A program made the position numbers and the translations under genes. A stretch of 64,000 nucleotides of DNA from Streptomyces misionensis (GTDB lineage: Bacteria; Actinomycetota; Actinomycetes; Streptomycetales; Streptomycetaceae): assembly GCF_007896895.1 (NCBI RefSeq), contig NZ_VOGW01000187.1, positions 114,590-178,589 of the forward strand. The letters run 5' to 3'. Below the pieces are notes generated by a model, which was given only the letters and a program-made list of their open reading frames with translations, searched no databases and was not told the DNA's origin. Numbering within the stretch: the stretch's first letter is position 1; each line of letters starts with the position of its first letter. This document shows positions 46,798 through 55,599 of this stretch, piece by piece.

Positions 46798-47259
46798 ATG
46801 ACGACCACGCGGGAACGCACCGACCTGCTGGACCAGATCGGGTTGAACGCGCAGAACAAGGCGGCGCTGGGACAGGTGTTGGGCACCGGGACCATTGGCC
46901 GGGCCACCGAGGAACCGGACGGCCGCATGCGGGCCACCATCCGCATCCACCCGGACGAGCTTTCCTGGGACCCCTCCATTCTGGTCATGCCGCACGGCGG
47001 CGATATCGAGCTGGAACTGGTCAACGACGACCGGAACACCCACTGTGCGCTGCTGCCGAGCAACGGCGACCGGAAATTCATCTGGCTGGTGAACCATTCG
47101 CGCGGACGGGCACACCTGAATCTCGACGGACCGGGCTATTACTGGTTCGGTTCCCCCACGGGGAACGACGAGGGCCGGGGGCTGACCGGGGCCATCGTCG
47201 TACTGGGGGACGCCCCGCCGGAGGCCCGCCTCGACCGTCCCGCACAGCCGCGACCGTAA
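46798..47259 (+). CDS. MSMEG_3727-type PQQ-associated cupredoxin-like protein
   Basis: 153 residues from an ATG preceded by GGAGAG. It matches the actinobacterial PQQ-associated family typified by MSMEG_3727, always next to a PQQ alcohol dehydrogenase. The cupredoxin-like domain runs from about residue 45 (IRIHPDELSWDPS) to GAIVVLGDA. The copper-loop region reads GPGYYWFGSPTGNDEGRGLTG in part, where blue copper proteins have Cys, His and Met ligands; these are missing, so it probably does not carry type-1 copper. There is no signal peptide. The next gene starts 21 bp on, so they form one operon. Role unproven; a chaperone or electron-transfer partner is likely. Confidence 0.82.
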   Translation: MTTTRERTDLLDQIGLNAQNKAALGQVLGTGTIGRATEEPDGRMRATIRIHPDELSWDPSILVMPHGGDIELELVNDDRNTHCALLPSNGDRKFIWLVNHSRGRAHLNLDGPGYYWFGSPTGNDEGRGLTGAIVVLGDAPPEARLDRPAQPRP

Positions 47260-47280
47260 GAGGAAGGAGGCGGAGCCCGG

Positions 47281-48984
47281 ATGACCACCGTCGACTACGT
47301 GGACGCGGGCGAGGCCGTCGACCAGGGCAACCTGAGCGGCAAGGTGGCGGGTGGCGAGGTCGCACCGCCGGTGACGGCCGGCATCGACTACGAACGCATC
47401 CTCCACGCCCGTGAGGAACCCCAGAACTGGCTCACCTACTACGGCGCCTACGACGGTCAGCGCTACAGCCCGCTGGACCAGATCAACACCGAGAACGTCA
47501 AGCGCCTCGTTCCCGCGTGGGTCTTCCAGGCCGGCACGACCGGGCTGATCGCCGGCGCGTCGACGTACTCGTTCGAGGCCGCCCCGATCGTCGTGGACGG
47601 AATCATGTTCCTGTCCGGCTGGGACGGCTGGGTGTGGGCCCTCGACGCGAAGACCGGCGTGGAGATCTGGCGGTACAAGCACGCCGTGCCCTTCGATGTG
47701 TCCCTGTGCTGCGGCAACGTGAACCGCGGGGTCGCGGTCGCCCAGGGGAAGGTCTTCTTCGTCACGGCGAACGCGCGGATGCTCGCGCTCGACGCCCGGA
47801 CCGGCAAACGGGTGTGGGACCGCACCTACGGCGACGTCCGGGCCGGGGAGAGCGCCACGGTCGCCCCGCTGATCGTGAAGAACATGGTGATCGTGGGCAG
47901 TTCGGGCGGCGAGTTCGGCGTGCGCGGGCACCTCGACGCGTTCGACCTCGAGAGCGGCGAACACCAGTGGCGCTGCTACACCGTGCCGAAGCCCGGGGAG
48001 CCCGGCGCCGAGACCTGGCCGGCCGACGGCGAGGCATGGGCGCGCGGCGGGGCGAACTGCTGGCTCACCGGCACCTTCGACCCGGAGACGAACCTGCTGT
48101 ACGTCGGCACCGGCAACCCGGCGCCCGACTTCGACGGAGAGGTCCGCGAGGGCGACAACCTCTTCACGGACTGCATCATCGCCGTCGACGTGGACAGCGG
48201 CCGCATCCGCTGGCACTACCAGTGCACCCCGCACGACCTGTGGGACTACGACAGCATCGGCGAGTGCATCCTGTTCGAGCAGGACGGGCGCAAACTGCTG
48301 GGCCACTTCGACAAGAACGGCTACTTCTTCGTGCTCGACCGCACGAACGGCGAGCGGGTCGGGATCACGCCCTTCGTGGACCGCATCACCTGGGGCGCGA
48401 TCACACGGGACGGCCAGGTGACGGCCAAGCTCTACCCCGACAAGGAGGGCGAGCCGGTCCACTTCTACCCGGGTCCGGCCGGCGCCAAGGAGTGGACGCA
48501 CGCGGCCTACAGCCCCAAGACCGGGCTGTTCTACGTCCCGGTCCAGGACACGGGCGCCACGGCGACCCGGCGGCGCCGGGAGTTCAAGGAGTCCATCCCG
48601 TACTGGGGCGCGGGCGTTCAGGTGGACATCGAGGACATGGCGGGATCCGTGAGCGCGTTCGACGCGAACGGCGAGGAGAAATGGCGCTGGCGCAACGAAC
48701 TGCCCATGTGCGCCTCGGTGCTGGCCACCGGAGGCGACCTGGTGTTCGCCGGTGAGCCGTCCGGCGAGTTCGACGCGTTCGACGCCCGCACCGGGGAGCT
48801 GCTGTGGCAGTTCCAGTGCGGCAGCGGCCACCACAGCAGCCCGACCACCTACATGGTCGACGGCAGGCAGTACGTCGCCGTGCCGGTCGGCTGGGGCGGC
48901 TGGGCCGAGGGGTTCCTGCCCGGCATGCTCGGCGCGGGCCACGGCAGCGCCCTGATGGTCTTCGCCCTTCCGGAACCGGTCTAG
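47281..48984 (+). CDS. PQQ-dependent alcohol dehydrogenase with lanthanide-type (DYD) active site
   Basis: 567 residues, eight-bladed propeller quinoprotein of the methanol/ethanol dehydrogenase type. PQQ-site features: vicinal cysteines 143-144 in SLCCGN, Glu211 in SSGGEFGV, Asn279 in GTGNPAPDF, and catalytic Asp322 in TPHDLWDYDS. The residue two after the catalytic Asp is Asp324; this Asp-Tyr-Asp pattern is the recognised mark of lanthanide-dependent XoxF/PedH-like enzymes, whereas calcium enzymes such as MxaF have Ala there. No signal peptide is visible, odd for an enzyme class that normally works outside the cytoplasmic membrane. No cytochrome gene is nearby. Confidence 0.92.
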   Translation: MTTVDYVDAGEAVDQGNLSGKVAGGEVAPPVTAGIDYERILHAREEPQNWLTYYGAYDGQRYSPLDQINTENVKRLVPAWVFQAGTTGLIAGASTYSFEAAPIVVDGIMFLSGWDGWVWALDAKTGVEIWRYKHAVPFDVSLCCGNVNRGVAVAQGKVFFVTANARMLALDARTGKRVWDRTYGDVRAGESATVAPLIVKNMVIVGSSGGEFGVRGHLDAFDLESGEHQWRCYTVPKPGEPGAETWPADGEAWARGGANCWLTGTFDPETNLLYVGTGNPAPDFDGEVREGDNLFTDCIIAVDVDSGRIRWHYQCTPHDLWDYDSIGECILFEQDGRKLLGHFDKNGYFFVLDRTNGERVGITPFVDRITWGAITRDGQVTAKLYPDKEGEPVHFYPGPAGAKEWTHAAYSPKTGLFYVPVQDTGATATRRRREFKESIPYWGAGVQVDIEDMAGSVSAFDANGEEKWRWRNELPMCASVLATGGDLVFAGEPSGEFDAFDARTGELLWQFQCGSGHHSSPTTYMVDGRQYVAVPVGWGGWAEGFLPGMLGAGHGSALMVFALPEPV

Positions 48985-49031
48985 CACCCGTCCGGAGACT
49001 GCCGCGTCGCAGGCGGAGAGGAGGTGGATCC

Positions 49032-49127
49032 ATGGAGTGCGAGCTCGCTGTGTGGGAGACACCCGACTTCGACGAGATCGTGGTCGCGGCCGAGGTGACC
49101 ATGTACCTCGCCCGGCTGGAGGAGTAG
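49032..49127 (+). CDS. pqqA: PQQ precursor peptide PqqA
   Basis: 31 residues. The conserved pattern WETPDFDEI...E-V-T-M-Y is present, with the Glu and Tyr that PqqE cross-links to form PQQ. An AGGAGG-like site (GAGAGGAGG) precedes the ATG. It lies between the dehydrogenase and pqqB, on the same strand. Confidence 0.93.
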   Translation: MECELAVWETPDFDEIVVAAEVTMYLARLEE

Positions 49128-49209
49128 CGAACGGGAGGACCGGCCGCATCGGGCGGCGCCGGAGCCGATCCGGCGCCGCCGCACGCCCCGGACCGAGGGA
49201 GGTGGCGAC

Positions 49210-50097
49210 GTGTTGCTGCGGGTACTGGGCTCGGCGGCGGGGGGCGGCTCCCCGCAGTGGAACTGCGGCTGCCCGGTGTGCGCCGCGGTGCGCTCCGGGG
49301 CCGGTCCCCCGCGCACCCAGTCGTCGGTCGCGGTGAGCGCCGACGGCCGCCGGTGGTTCCTGCTCAACGCCTCGCCCGACGTGCGCGCCCAGATCGAGGA
49401 GTTCCCCGCGCTGCGTCCGCACGACGGCCGGACGACGCCCCTGGAGGCGGTGCTGGTCACCGACGCCGAACTGGACCACACGCTCGGCCTGCTGCTGCTG
49501 CGCGAGGCGCGCGCCCTGCGGCTGTACGCCACGCCCGCCGTGCACAAGGTCCTGTGGGACGGCACCGGGGTCCTGCGGACGCTGGAGCGCTACTGCCCGG
49601 TGGAGTGGCGCGCGGTGCTGCCCGGCGCCGATCTCGCCCTGGCGGACGGGCTGTCCTGCCGGGCGTTCGACGTCCCCACCACCAAGCGCGCCCGGTTCGG
49701 GGCGAGGGCCGACCACGGGCGGGTGGTGGGCTACCGGCTCACCGACGAGCGCGGCGGCGGGACGCTGGTGTACCTGCCGGGCGTACAGGCGCTGACGCGG
49801 GCGCTGCGCCGGGAGATCGAGGGCTGCGGCTGTCTGCTGGTCGACGGGACCTGCTGGCGCGACGACGAACTCCTGCGGCTCGGGCTCGCCGGCAAGACGT
49901 CCCGGGAGATGGGCCACCTGCCCATGGACGGCCCCGACGGCAGCCTGGCGCTGCTCTCGCCGCTGGGCGTGGGCCGGGTGGTGTTCCTGCACATGAACAA
50001 CACCAATCCGGTCCTCCTCGACGGCACGCCCGAGCGGCGTACCGTGGAGGAGTACGGCATGGAGGTTGCCATGGACGGCCTTGAGGTCCGGGTGTAG
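49210..50097 (+). CDS. pqqB: PQQ biosynthesis protein PqqB
   Basis: 295 residues, metallo-beta-lactamase-fold hydroxylase that acts on the PQQ precursor. N-terminus [20 protein letters not shown] and CPVCAAVR carry the family's zinc-binding cysteines; [14 protein letters not shown] corresponds to the degenerate metal motif (HxHxDH is DxxxDH-like here), and [11 protein letters not shown] is the conserved end. GTG start preceded by GAGGGAGGTGGCGAC. Near-normal length. Confidence 0.95.
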   Translation: MLLRVLGSAAGGGSPQWNCGCPVCAAVRSGAGPPRTQSSVAVSADGRRWFLLNASPDVRAQIEEFPALRPHDGRTTPLEAVLVTDAELDHTLGLLLLREARALRLYATPAVHKVLWDGTGVLRTLERYCPVEWRAVLPGADLALADGLSCRAFDVPTTKRARFGARADHGRVVGYRLTDERGGGTLVYLPGVQALTRALRREIEGCGCLLVDGTCWRDDELLRLGLAGKTSREMGHLPMDGPDGSLALLSPLGVGRVVFLHMNNTNPVLLDGTPERRTVEEYGMEVAMDGLEVRV

Positions 50098-50101
50098 TGC
50101 C

Positions 50102-50803
50102 GTGACGGCGACAGCGACGGCGGTGACGGACGAGGGCGGTTTCGTCGAGGCGTTGCGAGCCCACTCGCGGCGGTACCACGACCAGCATCCGTTCCACGTC
50201 CGGATGAACGCCGGCGAGCTGAGCCGCCGGCAGATCCGGGGCTGGGTGGCCAACCGCTTCTACTACCAGGAGAACATCCCCCGCAAGGACGCCGCGATCC
50301 TGTCCAACTGCCCCGACCCGGAGGTCCGCCGGCGCTGGATCCGGCGGATCCTGGACCATGACGGCACCGCCGCCGGCGAGGGCGGTATCGAGGCGTGGCT
50401 GCGGCTCGCCGAGGCCGCCGGGCTGACCCGTGCGGAGGTGCTGGACCACCGGCATCTGGTGCCCGGGGTGCGGTTCGCCGTCGACGCGTACGTGAACTTC
50501 GCCCGGACCCGGCCGTGGGTGGAGGCGGTGGCCTCCTCGCTCACGGAGATGTTCGCGCCGGATCTGATGGCGGCGCGGCTGGCCGGGTTCGAGCGGTGGT
50601 ACCCGTGGATCGCGCCCGAGGGCCTCGCCTACTTCCGGGCCCGGCTGGAGCAGGCTCCCCGGGACTGCGAGCACGCGCTGGAGGTGGTCACCGCGCACTG
50701 CGTCTCCGCCGAGTCCCGGGCGCGCGCCGTCGACGCGCTGTCGTTCAAGTGCGACGTCCTGTGGAGCCTGATGGACGCCGTCGACCAGGCCTATCCGGAG
50801 TGA
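50102..50803 (+). CDS. pqqC: PQQ synthase PqqC
   Basis: 233 residues, cofactorless oxidase that closes the ring and oxidises the intermediate to PQQ. Family marks: [18 protein letters not shown] in part, [19 protein letters not shown] in part, RILDHDG, and [14 protein letters not shown]. The GTG is four bases after the pqqB stop, indicating coupling. Active-site His and Tyr residues appear conserved. Confidence 0.95.
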   Translation: MTATATAVTDEGGFVEALRAHSRRYHDQHPFHVRMNAGELSRRQIRGWVANRFYYQENIPRKDAAILSNCPDPEVRRRWIRRILDHDGTAAGEGGIEAWLRLAEAAGLTRAEVLDHRHLVPGVRFAVDAYVNFARTRPWVEAVASSLTEMFAPDLMAARLAGFERWYPWIAPEGLAYFRARLEQAPRDCEHALEVVTAHCVSAESRARAVDALSFKCDVLWSLMDAVDQAYPE

Positions 50804-50807
50804 GATC

Positions 50808-51122
50808 ATGGACCCGACCCCCCTCACCAGGACCCGGCCGAGCACCGCCGAGGTGTCCGGCACGGACCGGCCCAGGCCGGCGCGCCACGTGAGGCTGGAC
50901 TACTCCCGCACCAGGCAGCGCCGGATCCTGCTGCACCCCGAGGCGGTGGTGGTGCTCAACGGAACCGGCGCCGCCATCCTCGAACTGTGCGACGGGCGGC
51001 ACACCGTGGCCGAGATCGTGAGCGAACTGGGCACGCGCTACCGGGGCGTGCCCGAGGAGGAGGTACGGCGGTTCGTGGGGCGGCTCGTCGCCCGGCGCTG
51101 GCTGGAGCTGTCCGATGGATAG
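50808..51122 (+). CDS. pqqD: PqqD, peptide chaperone for PQQ synthesis
   Basis: 104 residues, of which the first 28 are a Pro/Thr-rich extension and the rest the RRE winged fold (HVRLDYSRTRQRRILLHPEA in part, then LCDGRHTVAEIVSEL and FVGRLVARRWLEL). PqqD holds PqqA and presents it to PqqE. Its end overlaps the pqqE start by 8 bp, so the two are coupled. Confidence 0.94.
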   Translation: MDPTPLTRTRPSTAEVSGTDRPRPARHVRLDYSRTRQRRILLHPEAVVVLNGTGAAILELCDGRHTVAEIVSELGTRYRGVPEEEVRRFVGRLVARRWLELSDG

Positions 51123-52227
51123 CCCGTTCGGGCTGCTCGCCGAGCTGACCTACCGCTGCCCGCTGGCCTGCCCGTACTGCTCCAACCCGCTGAACCTGGC
51201 CGACTACGGCGACGAGTTGACGACGGGCGACTGGATGCGGGTGCTGACCGAGGCGGGCGATCTCGGCGTGCTGCAGTGCCATCTGTCCGGCGGGGAGCCG
51301 CTGCTGCGGCGGGACCTGGTGGAGATCGTGGCGCACGCCCATCTGCTGGGCCTCTACACCAATCTGATCACCAGCGCGGTCGGGTTCTCCCGTCCGCGGG
51401 CGGAGCTGCTGCGCACCGCGGGTCTGGACCATGTGCAGATCAGCATCCAGGCCGACGAGCCGGCCCGGTCCGACCGGATCGCCGGGGTGCCGTCCTTCCG
51501 GCGCAAGGTCGAGGCGATGGGGCTGGTCAAGGAGCTGGGCTGGCCGCTCACCATGAACGTGGTGCTGCACCGGTACAACATCGGCCATGTCGCCGAGGTG
51601 CTCGCGCTGGCCGAGGAGGTGGGCGCGGACCGGGTGGAGCTGGCCAACACCCAGTACTACGGCTGGGCCTGGCGCAACCGTGCCGCGCTGCTGCCGAGCC
51701 GGGCGCAGCTCGCGGCGGCCGAGGAGGTCGTACGGGCCGCGGTCGAACGGCTGCGGGACCGCATGGACATCGTCTACGTCATCCCCGACTACTACAGCCG
51801 CTATCCCAAGCCCTGCATGGGCGGCTGGGCCTCCCGGCAGCTGACCGTCACGCCGAACGGGGACGTCCTGCCCTGCCCGGCCGCGCAGTCCCTGCCGCTG
51901 CCGAGGGCCAGTGTGCGGGAGGAGCCGCTGGAGCGGATCTGGGCCGAGGCGCCGGTGATGACCGCGTTCCGGGGCACCGACTGGATGCCGGAGCCCTGCC
52001 GCGGTTGCCCCCGCCGGGAGGTGGACTTCGGCGGCTGCCGCTGCCAGGCCTTCCTGCTCACCGGCGACCCCGCCCGCACCGATCCGGTGTGCCATCTGTC
52101 GCCGGACCACGAGCTGGTCGAACGGGCGGTGACCGCCGCCAACTCCGAACGGCGGCCGCGGGGTTCGGCGCTGGTCCCACGCCCGCACCAGGCGAGGCGA
52201 CCGGTCGGACCGCGGCAGGTCCGTTGA
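51115..52227 (+). CDS. pqqE: Radical SAM PQQ synthase component PqqE
   Basis: 370 residues. The radical SAM cluster motif CPLACPYC (Cys-x3-Cys-x2-Cys) is near residue 15, GGEPLL follows, and the SPASM domain supplies extra cysteines (KPCMGGW, VLPCPAA, CRGCPRR, GGCRCQAF, VCHL). It joins the Glu and Tyr of PqqA. The gene completes an A-B-C-D-E set; no pqqF/G protease gene is here, so PqqA trimming must rely on another protease. Confidence 0.96.
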   Translation: MDSPFGLLAELTYRCPLACPYCSNPLNLADYGDELTTGDWMRVLTEAGDLGVLQCHLSGGEPLLRRDLVEIVAHAHLLGLYTNLITSAVGFSRPRAELLRTAGLDHVQISIQADEPARSDRIAGVPSFRRKVEAMGLVKELGWPLTMNVVLHRYNIGHVAEVLALAEEVGADRVELANTQYYGWAWRNRAALLPSRAQLAAAEEVVRAAVERLRDRMDIVYVIPDYYSRYPKPCMGGWASRQLTVTPNGDVLPCPAAQSLPLPRASVREEPLERIWAEAPVMTAFRGTDWMPEPCRGCPRREVDFGGCRCQAFLLTGDPARTDPVCHLSPDHELVERAVTAANSERRPRGSALVPRPHQARRPVGPRQVR

Positions 52228-52255
52228 TCATGTCCATCGGGCCGGGACCCATGAC

Positions 52256-52795
52256 TTAGCCACCGAACACCAACGGCAGTGCCACCGCGGCGGCGATCAG
52301 GGTGACGCCGCTGAGCAGGTCCGAGCGGATGTGGACGAGGCGGGCGGCGGCGCGGCCGAGGCGCAGGCCGAGCAGGGACATGGCGGCGGTGATGAGGCCG
52401 AAGGTGGCGGCCGACAGCCAGGGGGACAGTCCGAGGATGCCGAGGCTCGCCCCGGCGATCAGATTGTCCAGGCTCAGGGAGAGCGGGATGCCGAACAGCG
52501 CCCAGGGGTGGTCCAGTTCGTCCGGCTCGGGGTTTCGCAGGGACGTGATGACGAGGTAGAGGCCGTAGCCGCCGAGCGCGGCCGCGCCCACCACGTCGGC
52601 GACGGAGCCGATGGTCTCCCCGATCTCATGGCCGATCAGCAGCCCGACCAGGGGCATGATCGCGTCCCACAGGCCGAAGGTCAGCGCGACCTGCACCGCG
52701 CGCCGCAGACCGAAGGGGACGGTGCCGAGCGCGATCGATACCCGGAAATTGTCGAGACTGAGGACGAAACCCAGGCCCAGCATTTCCCAGACCAT
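52256..52795 (-). CDS. MntP-type metal (manganese) efflux pump
   Basis: 179 residues with six membrane helices in two related halves. Each half has the family's Asp-Asn motif, LSLDNFRVSIALG and LSLDNLIAGASLG. The usual role is Mn2+ export. It ends 28 bp from the convergent pqqE gene. Given the metal-dependent enzyme next door it may move another cation, but that is a guess. The ATG at 52795 gives a normal first helix. Confidence 0.82.
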   Translation of the reverse strand: MVWEMLGLGFVLSLDNFRVSIALGTVPFGLRRAVQVALTFGLWDAIMPLVGLLIGHEIGETIGSVADVVGAAALGGYGLYLVITSLRNPEPDELDHPWALFGIPLSLSLDNLIAGASLGILGLSPWLSAATFGLITAAMSLLGLRLGRAAARLVHIRSDLLSGVTLIAAAVALPLVFGG

Positions 52796-52868
52796 ATTCA
52801 ACAGCGTATACCGGACGGCCCGCCGGGTATATTCGGCGGGCCGTCCGCCGGAATTCCGCCGCCACCGG

Positions 52869-53080
52869 TCAGCGCATGGAACCGGTCTTCGGGCAGCGGG
52901 TGTGCCAGGAGAGCGATTCGGCCGGCAGATGCGGGGTGCGGGAGCCGTGCAGGGCCGGTCGCAGCAGTCCCGGAGGGCGGCGCGGAAATAGGGGTGGGCG
53001 CAGTGGTCGACGATGCGGCGGGCGCGCTGTTCGGGGGACGGTCCGCGCAGATCGGCAAGGTGCCGACCGGCGCTCGGCGT
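52869..53080 (-). pseudogene. C-terminal remnant of an acetyl-CoA hydrolase/transferase
   Basis: One frame reads LADLRGPSPEQRARRIVDHC and AHPYFRAALRD; another, after a frameshift near 52965, reads ALHGSRTPHLPAESLSWH and ends TRCPKTGSMR-stop. This is the standard C-terminus of Cat1-like acetyl-CoA hydrolases/CoA transferases. The rest of the gene is gone, replaced by the synthetase gene that starts within 50 bp. Confidence 0.65.
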
Positions 53081-53109
53081 CCCCACGGTGGCACGGATCG
53101 GGTCCGCTG

Positions 53110-54996
53110 TCAGGATCGGTTCTCCTTGCGCAGCGCGAGGCGCAGTGTTTCCAGTACGGCGGGGTCGTCGATGGTGGCCGGCGGTGTGGCGTCGCGCCCG
53201 TTGGCGATGTCGCGCATGGAGGCGCGCAGGATCTTCCCGGAGCGCGTCTTGGGCAGCGCGGCCACGACCGTGACGTCCCGGAGCGCGGCGATCGGGCCGA
53301 TCCGGTCGCGGACCGAGCGGAGGATCTCCGCCTCCAGTTCCGCCGCGTCGCGGGTGGCGGTGGCCTTGAGCACCACGAAGGCCCGGGGCACCTCGCCCTT
53401 GAGCGCGTCGTACACGGCGATGACCGCACACTCGGCGACATCGGGGTGGGCGGCGACGACCTCCTCCATCGCGCCCGTGGACAGCCGGTGCCCGGCGATG
53501 TTGATCACGTCGTCCATGCGTCCCATGACGAACACATAGCCGTCCTCGTCGCGGTAGCCGCCGTCGCCGGTGAGGTAGTGGCCGGGGAACCGGGACAGGT
53601 ACGAGTCGACGTAGCGGTCGTCGTCGCCCCACAGGGTGGTCAGCGTGCCGGGCGGCAGCGGCAGCCGCAGGGCGATGGCGCCCTCCTCACCGGCCGGGCG
53701 TTCCCGTCCCTCGGCGTCGAGGATCCGCAGGTCGTAGCCCGGCATGGGCACGGTCGGGGAGCCGGGCTTGACGGGCATCGGCTCCAGTCCGCGCGGGTTC
53801 GCGGCGATCGGCCAGCCCGTCTCGGTCTGCCACCAGTTGTCGATCACCGGCACGCCGAGCACCGAACGGGCCCAGTCGTAGGTGTCCGGGTCCAGGCGCT
53901 CGCCGGCCAGGAACAGACAACGGAACCGCGTCAGGTCGTGCCCGGCCATCAGCTCCGCGTGCGGGTCCAGCTTCTTGATGGCGCGCAGCGCGGTGGGCGC
54001 GGTCAGCAGTGCCTTCACACCGTGCTCGGCGATGACCCGCCAGAAGGCGCCCGCGTCCGGGGTGCCCACCGGTTTGCCCTCGTAGAGCACGGTGGTGGCA
54101 CCGGCGAGCAGCGGGGCGTAGACGATGTACGAGTGCCCGACGACCCAGCCGACGTCGGAGGCGGCCCACCAGACGTCGCCGGGACCGATGTCGTAGACGT
54201 GCGCCATGCTCCAGGTGAGGGCGACCGCGTGACCGCCGTTGTCGCGCACCACGCCCTTGGGGCGGCCCGTGGTGCCCGAGGTGTACAGGATGTAGAGCGG
54301 GTCGGTGGCGGCGAGGGGCACGCAGTCGGCGGGGGCGGCGGACGCCATCGCGTCGTCCCAGTCGAGGTCGCGCGGGGACAACTCGGCGTGGAGCTCCGGG
54401 CGCTGGACGATCACGCTGGCGTCAGGGACGGAGCGGGCCAGCAGCAGCGCCTGGTCGAGCAGGGGCTTGTAGGGGATGACGCGGGTGCCCTCGATGCCGC
54501 AGGAGGCGGAGACCACGACCTTCGGCCGGGCGTCGTCGATGCGCAGGGCCAGTTCGCGCGGCGCGAATCCGCCGAAGACGACGGAGTGCACCGCGCCCAG
54601 CCGCGCGCAGGCAAGCATCGCCACGACCGCTTCGGGGATCATCGGCATGTAGAGGACCACACGGTCGCCCCGGCCGACGCCCAGGCCGCGCAGCACGCCC
54701 GCGAACCGGGCGGTGAGCCGCTGGAGTCCGGCGTAGCTGTAGGCGGCGCGGGTGCCGGTGACCGGGCTGTCGTGGATCAACGCGGTCCGGTCGCCGTGGC
54801 CGGCGGCGACATGCCGGTCCAGTGCGTTGTGACAGGTGTTGAGGCTCCCGTCCGAAAACCACCGGTAGAACGGCGCCCGTGTGTCGTCCAGGACGCGCGC
54901 CGGCTCCTCGTACCAGGTCAGCGCCTTGGCCGCATCGCCCCAGAAGCCCTCGGGGTCGGTGATGCTGCGCCGGTACCGCTCGCTGTAGACGCCCAT
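53110..54996 (-). CDS. Acyl-CoA (propionyl/acetyl-CoA) synthetase
   Basis: 628 residues, ANL superfamily. N-terminus (SERYRRSITDPEGFWGDAA in part) is that of acetyl/propionyl-CoA synthetases. AMP-binding motif YILYTSGTTGRPKGVV in part, core WWQTETGWPIAAN, TGDGGYRDEDGY, and the acetylation-regulated Lys in PKTRSGKILR. Features such as WAASDVGWVVGHSYIVYAPL in part are typical of PrpE. It activates a short-chain fatty acid with CoA and ATP. GAGGAGTGAGGA precedes the ATG. It is next to a broken acetyl-CoA hydrolase gene, a related step. Confidence 0.92.
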   Translation of the reverse strand: MGVYSERYRRSITDPEGFWGDAAKALTWYEEPARVLDDTRAPFYRWFSDGSLNTCHNALDRHVAAGHGDRTALIHDSPVTGTRAAYSYAGLQRLTARFAGVLRGLGVGRGDRVVLYMPMIPEAVVAMLACARLGAVHSVVFGGFAPRELALRIDDARPKVVVSASCGIEGTRVIPYKPLLDQALLLARSVPDASVIVQRPELHAELSPRDLDWDDAMASAAPADCVPLAATDPLYILYTSGTTGRPKGVVRDNGGHAVALTWSMAHVYDIGPGDVWWAASDVGWVVGHSYIVYAPLLAGATTVLYEGKPVGTPDAGAFWRVIAEHGVKALLTAPTALRAIKKLDPHAELMAGHDLTRFRCLFLAGERLDPDTYDWARSVLGVPVIDNWWQTETGWPIAANPRGLEPMPVKPGSPTVPMPGYDLRILDAEGRERPAGEEGAIALRLPLPPGTLTTLWGDDDRYVDSYLSRFPGHYLTGDGGYRDEDGYVFVMGRMDDVINIAGHRLSTGAMEEVVAAHPDVAECAVIAVYDALKGEVPRAFVVLKATATRDAAELEAEILRSVRDRIGPIAALRDVTVVAALPKTRSGKILRASMRDIANGRDATPPATIDDPAVLETLRLALRKENRS

Positions 54997-55209
54997 CTGC
55001 GTCCTCACTCCTCGGGGTAGCACGCGTGGACAGCCCGCCTGTCCTGCGAAGGGAGCGCGACCGCGCCGGGCCCGGGTGTCGGGCGGCTCGCGTCGTGCCC
55101 GGGTGTCTCGGCCGGTGACTGAAATCATCGGTCCGGGGCGCCGGTCCTGCCACCTCCACCTTGGAGACTCTCCTCGTGTTTTCGCCAGTTTGAGTGCGAC
55201 AGAGTTCAC

Positions 55210-55520
55210 ATGAGCAGGAACAAGCACGGTCCGCCGGGCGACTCCCGGGAGCCCGCCCACCAGGTCGCCCTGCCGGCCCGCGCGGCCGCCTGCGGGAGGC
55301 GGCGCGTCAGGTGTGCGCGCTGACCGGCGCCGATGTCGCCCTGATCGGCGAGAGGGAGGAGGCGGACGTCGCGGTGGTGCGGTCGGTCTGTCGGAACGCT
55401 GCCGGGATCTGGCCGTACCGGGTCTGTGGCTGCTCTGCGCGGAGGTGATGTCGAACCGGTTCCCCGGTGCGGTCGGCAGCGCCTTCGAGATCATCACGGT
55501 GCTGGAGCCGACCGGGCCCG
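55210..55520 (+). pseudogene. Decayed GAF-domain sensor fragment
   Basis: In one frame REAARQVCALTGADVALIGE, then EREEADVAVVRSV; in the next LAVPGLWLLCAEVM. These resemble the GAF domain of streptomycete sensor kinases (a VCxLTGAD motif), but frames shift and both ends are missing. Confidence 0.35.
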
Positions 55521-55599
55521 CCTGGAGCGCGTTCGGGAGGTCGCGGCCGGCCGGCTGCCGGTGTGCTGTCGGACCGGTCCGTACGACGACGGCCGGTGG

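Noticed and set aside
46798-47259. Blue copper electron carrier
   Set aside because: The canonical Cys, His and Met ligand positions are not occupied, so copper binding is not supported.
46756-50253. 1165-residue minus-strand open frame opposite the PQQ operon
   Set aside because: It is the antisense of the dehydrogenase and pqqB, both confirmed by clear motifs; it has no recognisable motif.
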